A DNA stretch of 5,477 nucleotides from JAULZV01 sp964401885. GTDB taxonomy: Bacteria > Patescibacteriota > Minisyncoccia > Phycocordibacterales > JAACPR01. A program made the position numbers and the translations under genes. The stretch's first letter is position 1; every line of letters begins with the position of its first letter. The DNA lies in NCBI GenBank assembly GCA_964401885.1, contig CAYOAC010000041.1, forward strand, positions 1 to 5,477. Direction: 5' to 3'. Below the pieces are notes generated by a model. The model worked only from the letters and a program-made list of their open reading frames with translations, had not been told where the DNA came from and did no database searches. Below, one piece after another: positions 5,060-5,477 of this stretch.

Positions 5060-5088
5060 ATATTATCACATTTAAGCATAAAAGTCAA
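5060..5088 (-). promoter_or_regulatory. Extended -10 sigma70-type promoter of the lipoprotein gene
   Basis: On the minus strand, the -35 TTGACT (5088-5083, 5 of 6), a 17-bp spacer and the -10 TAATAT (5065-5060, 4 of 6) are preceded by TGA, giving an extended -10. Transcription would start near 5053, about 120 nt before the ATG at 4930. Confidence 0.65.
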
Positions 5089-5116
5089 TAGTAAAGGCAC
5101 ACCGCACAAATCAAAC

Positions 5117-5150
5117 AAAAAAAATTATGTTTTTATAAATAAAAACATAA
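5117..5150 (-). terminator. Second (AT-only) terminator after the small lipoprotein unit
   Basis: A perfect 11-bp stem TTATGTTTTTA (5125-5135) / TAAAAACATAA (5140-5150) with loop TAAA is followed on the minus strand by eight U (A5117-5124). It lies directly after the G+C-containing terminator and just before the next promoter, so it would insulate the lipoprotein gene. Confidence 0.65.
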
Positions 5151-5152
5151 AC

Positions 5153-5189
5153 AAAACTCCCCTACTGTCCTTGACGAGGCAGCGGGGAG
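5153..5189 (-). terminator. Terminator of the 5202-5398 unit
   Basis: On the minus strand, CTCCCC (5189-5184) pairs with GGGGAG (5162-5157). An inner stem CTG-CCT/AGG-A-CAG and a U-rich tail TTTTG (5156-5152) complete it. It begins 12 nt after the TGA of the small lipoprotein ORF. Confidence 0.8.
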
Positions 5190-5201
5190 GCGTTTGGCCT
5201 A

Positions 5202-5348
5202 TCATCCTTCAGGTATTGAAAAACCTGCAGCAACAATAAGAATAGGGATAAAAATAAGGATAAATATTTTTTCCCCTTCACCAATTGAACAGGAGGTTGT
5301 TAGCCCGGCTAACATAAAAATTAATCCTATTTTTGCAATTTTTCTCAC
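5202..5348 (-). CDS. Small lipoprotein-like membrane peptide, 48 residues
   Basis: From a GTG at 5348 the frame reads VRKIAKIGLIFMLAGLTTSCSI, then GEGEKIFILIFIPILIVAAG and FSIPEG. It has a basic N-terminus, a hydrophobic core (7-16), a lipobox-like TTSC with Cys20, and a second hydrophobic segment IFILIFIPILIVAAGF (28-43) that could span the membrane. I do not recognise the family. GTG is the only start codon between the upstream in-frame stop and the hydrophobic core; the purine run AGAAAG about 8 nt upstream is a weak ribosome site. Its start overlaps the stop of the 17-codon ORF as GTGA. It may instead be the second half of a 65-residue protein made by -1 frameshifting, or of a gene broken in a run of six A. 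A strong terminator follows. The plus-strand frame over the same bases is its shadow. Confidence 0.55.
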   Translation of the reverse strand: MRKIAKIGLIFMLAGLTTSCSIGEGEKIFILIFIPILIVAAGFSIPEG

Positions 5349-5398
5349 TTTTTTATCTTTCTTTTGTTTGTGTTGAGTTTGAACAGGTTTAGCATCAT
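5345..5398 (-). CDS. 17-residue leader ORF ending in a slippery heptamer
   Basis: ATG at 5398 gives MMLNLFKLNTNKRKIKK and then TGA. The last codons are A AAA AAG TGA (5354-5345), a perfect -1 slippery heptamer followed by a stop. Slipping back by one continues into the lipoprotein frame at GTG. It starts about 7 nt after the predicted transcription start, so it is nearly leaderless. Read as a fusion, the basic residues NKRKIKK would form the positively charged N-region of the signal peptide. An indel in the A run is the simplest alternative. Confidence 0.4.
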   Translation of the reverse strand: MMLNLFKLNTNKRKIKK

Positions 5399-5411
5399 GC
5401 TTCTTTTTTTA

Positions 5412-5440
5412 AGGATATAATACTTTTATCATTATGTCAA
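5412..5440 (-). promoter_or_regulatory. Sigma70-type promoter of the small lipoprotein unit
   Basis: On the minus strand, the -35 TTGACA (5440-5435) is an exact consensus, followed by a 17-bp spacer and the -10 TATCCT (5417-5412, 4 of 6). Transcription would begin near 5405, a few bases before ATG 5398. Confidence 0.55.
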
Positions 5441-5477
5441 ATTAGCACCTCTATGTTTATAGATTATCAAATTACCT

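Noticed and set aside
463..5064. AATATATTGAG-N-TA shared by the promoters at 463-476 and, on the minus strand, 5064-5051
   Set aside because: A 13-of-14 match is expected many times by chance in AT-rich DNA of this length, and it sits at different positions relative to the two -10 elements.
5194..5376. 60-codon plus-strand frame with hydrophobic C-terminus
   Set aside because: The minus strand over the same bases gives a better signal-peptide-like protein with promoter and terminators in the right places.
5416..5421. Perfect TATAAT on the plus strand
   Set aside because: No usable -35 at 16-18 bp upstream and no plus-strand gene follows before the window ends.

Overview
The window looks like a piece of a small, AT-rich bacterial genome, most probably from the Patescibacteria (CPR). 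Counted samples of polA are only 25-32% G+C. Its DNA polymerase I has lost the proofreading core, its DNA polymerase III delta subunit is short, no gene has a convincing Shine-Dalgarno sequence, and tsaE, polA and holA sit in one tight operon. The phylum is an inference. The standard code fits, because the long genes run open without any in-frame TGA.

Layout. 1-62 is the 3' part of a tRNA-Lys(TTT) gene on the plus strand, without an encoded CCA. 63-500 has no protein gene but is crowded with inverted repeats. It holds two degenerate copies of the tRNA 3' end (one direct, one inverted) forming the arms of an 82-nt hairpin whose tip is a terminator. It also holds a G+C-rich segment (about 218-393) with several long hairpins and a recurring GAGU/ACGA module, which is the best candidate here for an undescribed structured RNA. 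501-773 is a 90-residue unknown protein gene on the plus strand with its own promoter and an operator-like palindrome. It converges on holA across a shared terminator.

823-4382 (minus strand) is the operon tsaE, then polA, then holA, transcribed right to left. It covers tRNA t6A modification, DNA repair and primer processing, and clamp loading. A perfect G+C-rich palindrome sits in the tail of tsaE just before polA.

4499-4930 (minus) is a lipoprotein gene with a markedly higher G+C content (51% over a counted 300 nt), a strong promoter, a leader of about 120 nt and a terminator. 5202-5398 (minus) holds a tiny two-frame unit: a 17-codon ORF ending in a slippery A AAA AAG followed by a stop, then a 48-residue lipoprotein-like ORF in the -1 frame. 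It has its own promoter and is followed by two terminators. No mobile element, CRISPR array or recognised defence system was seen.
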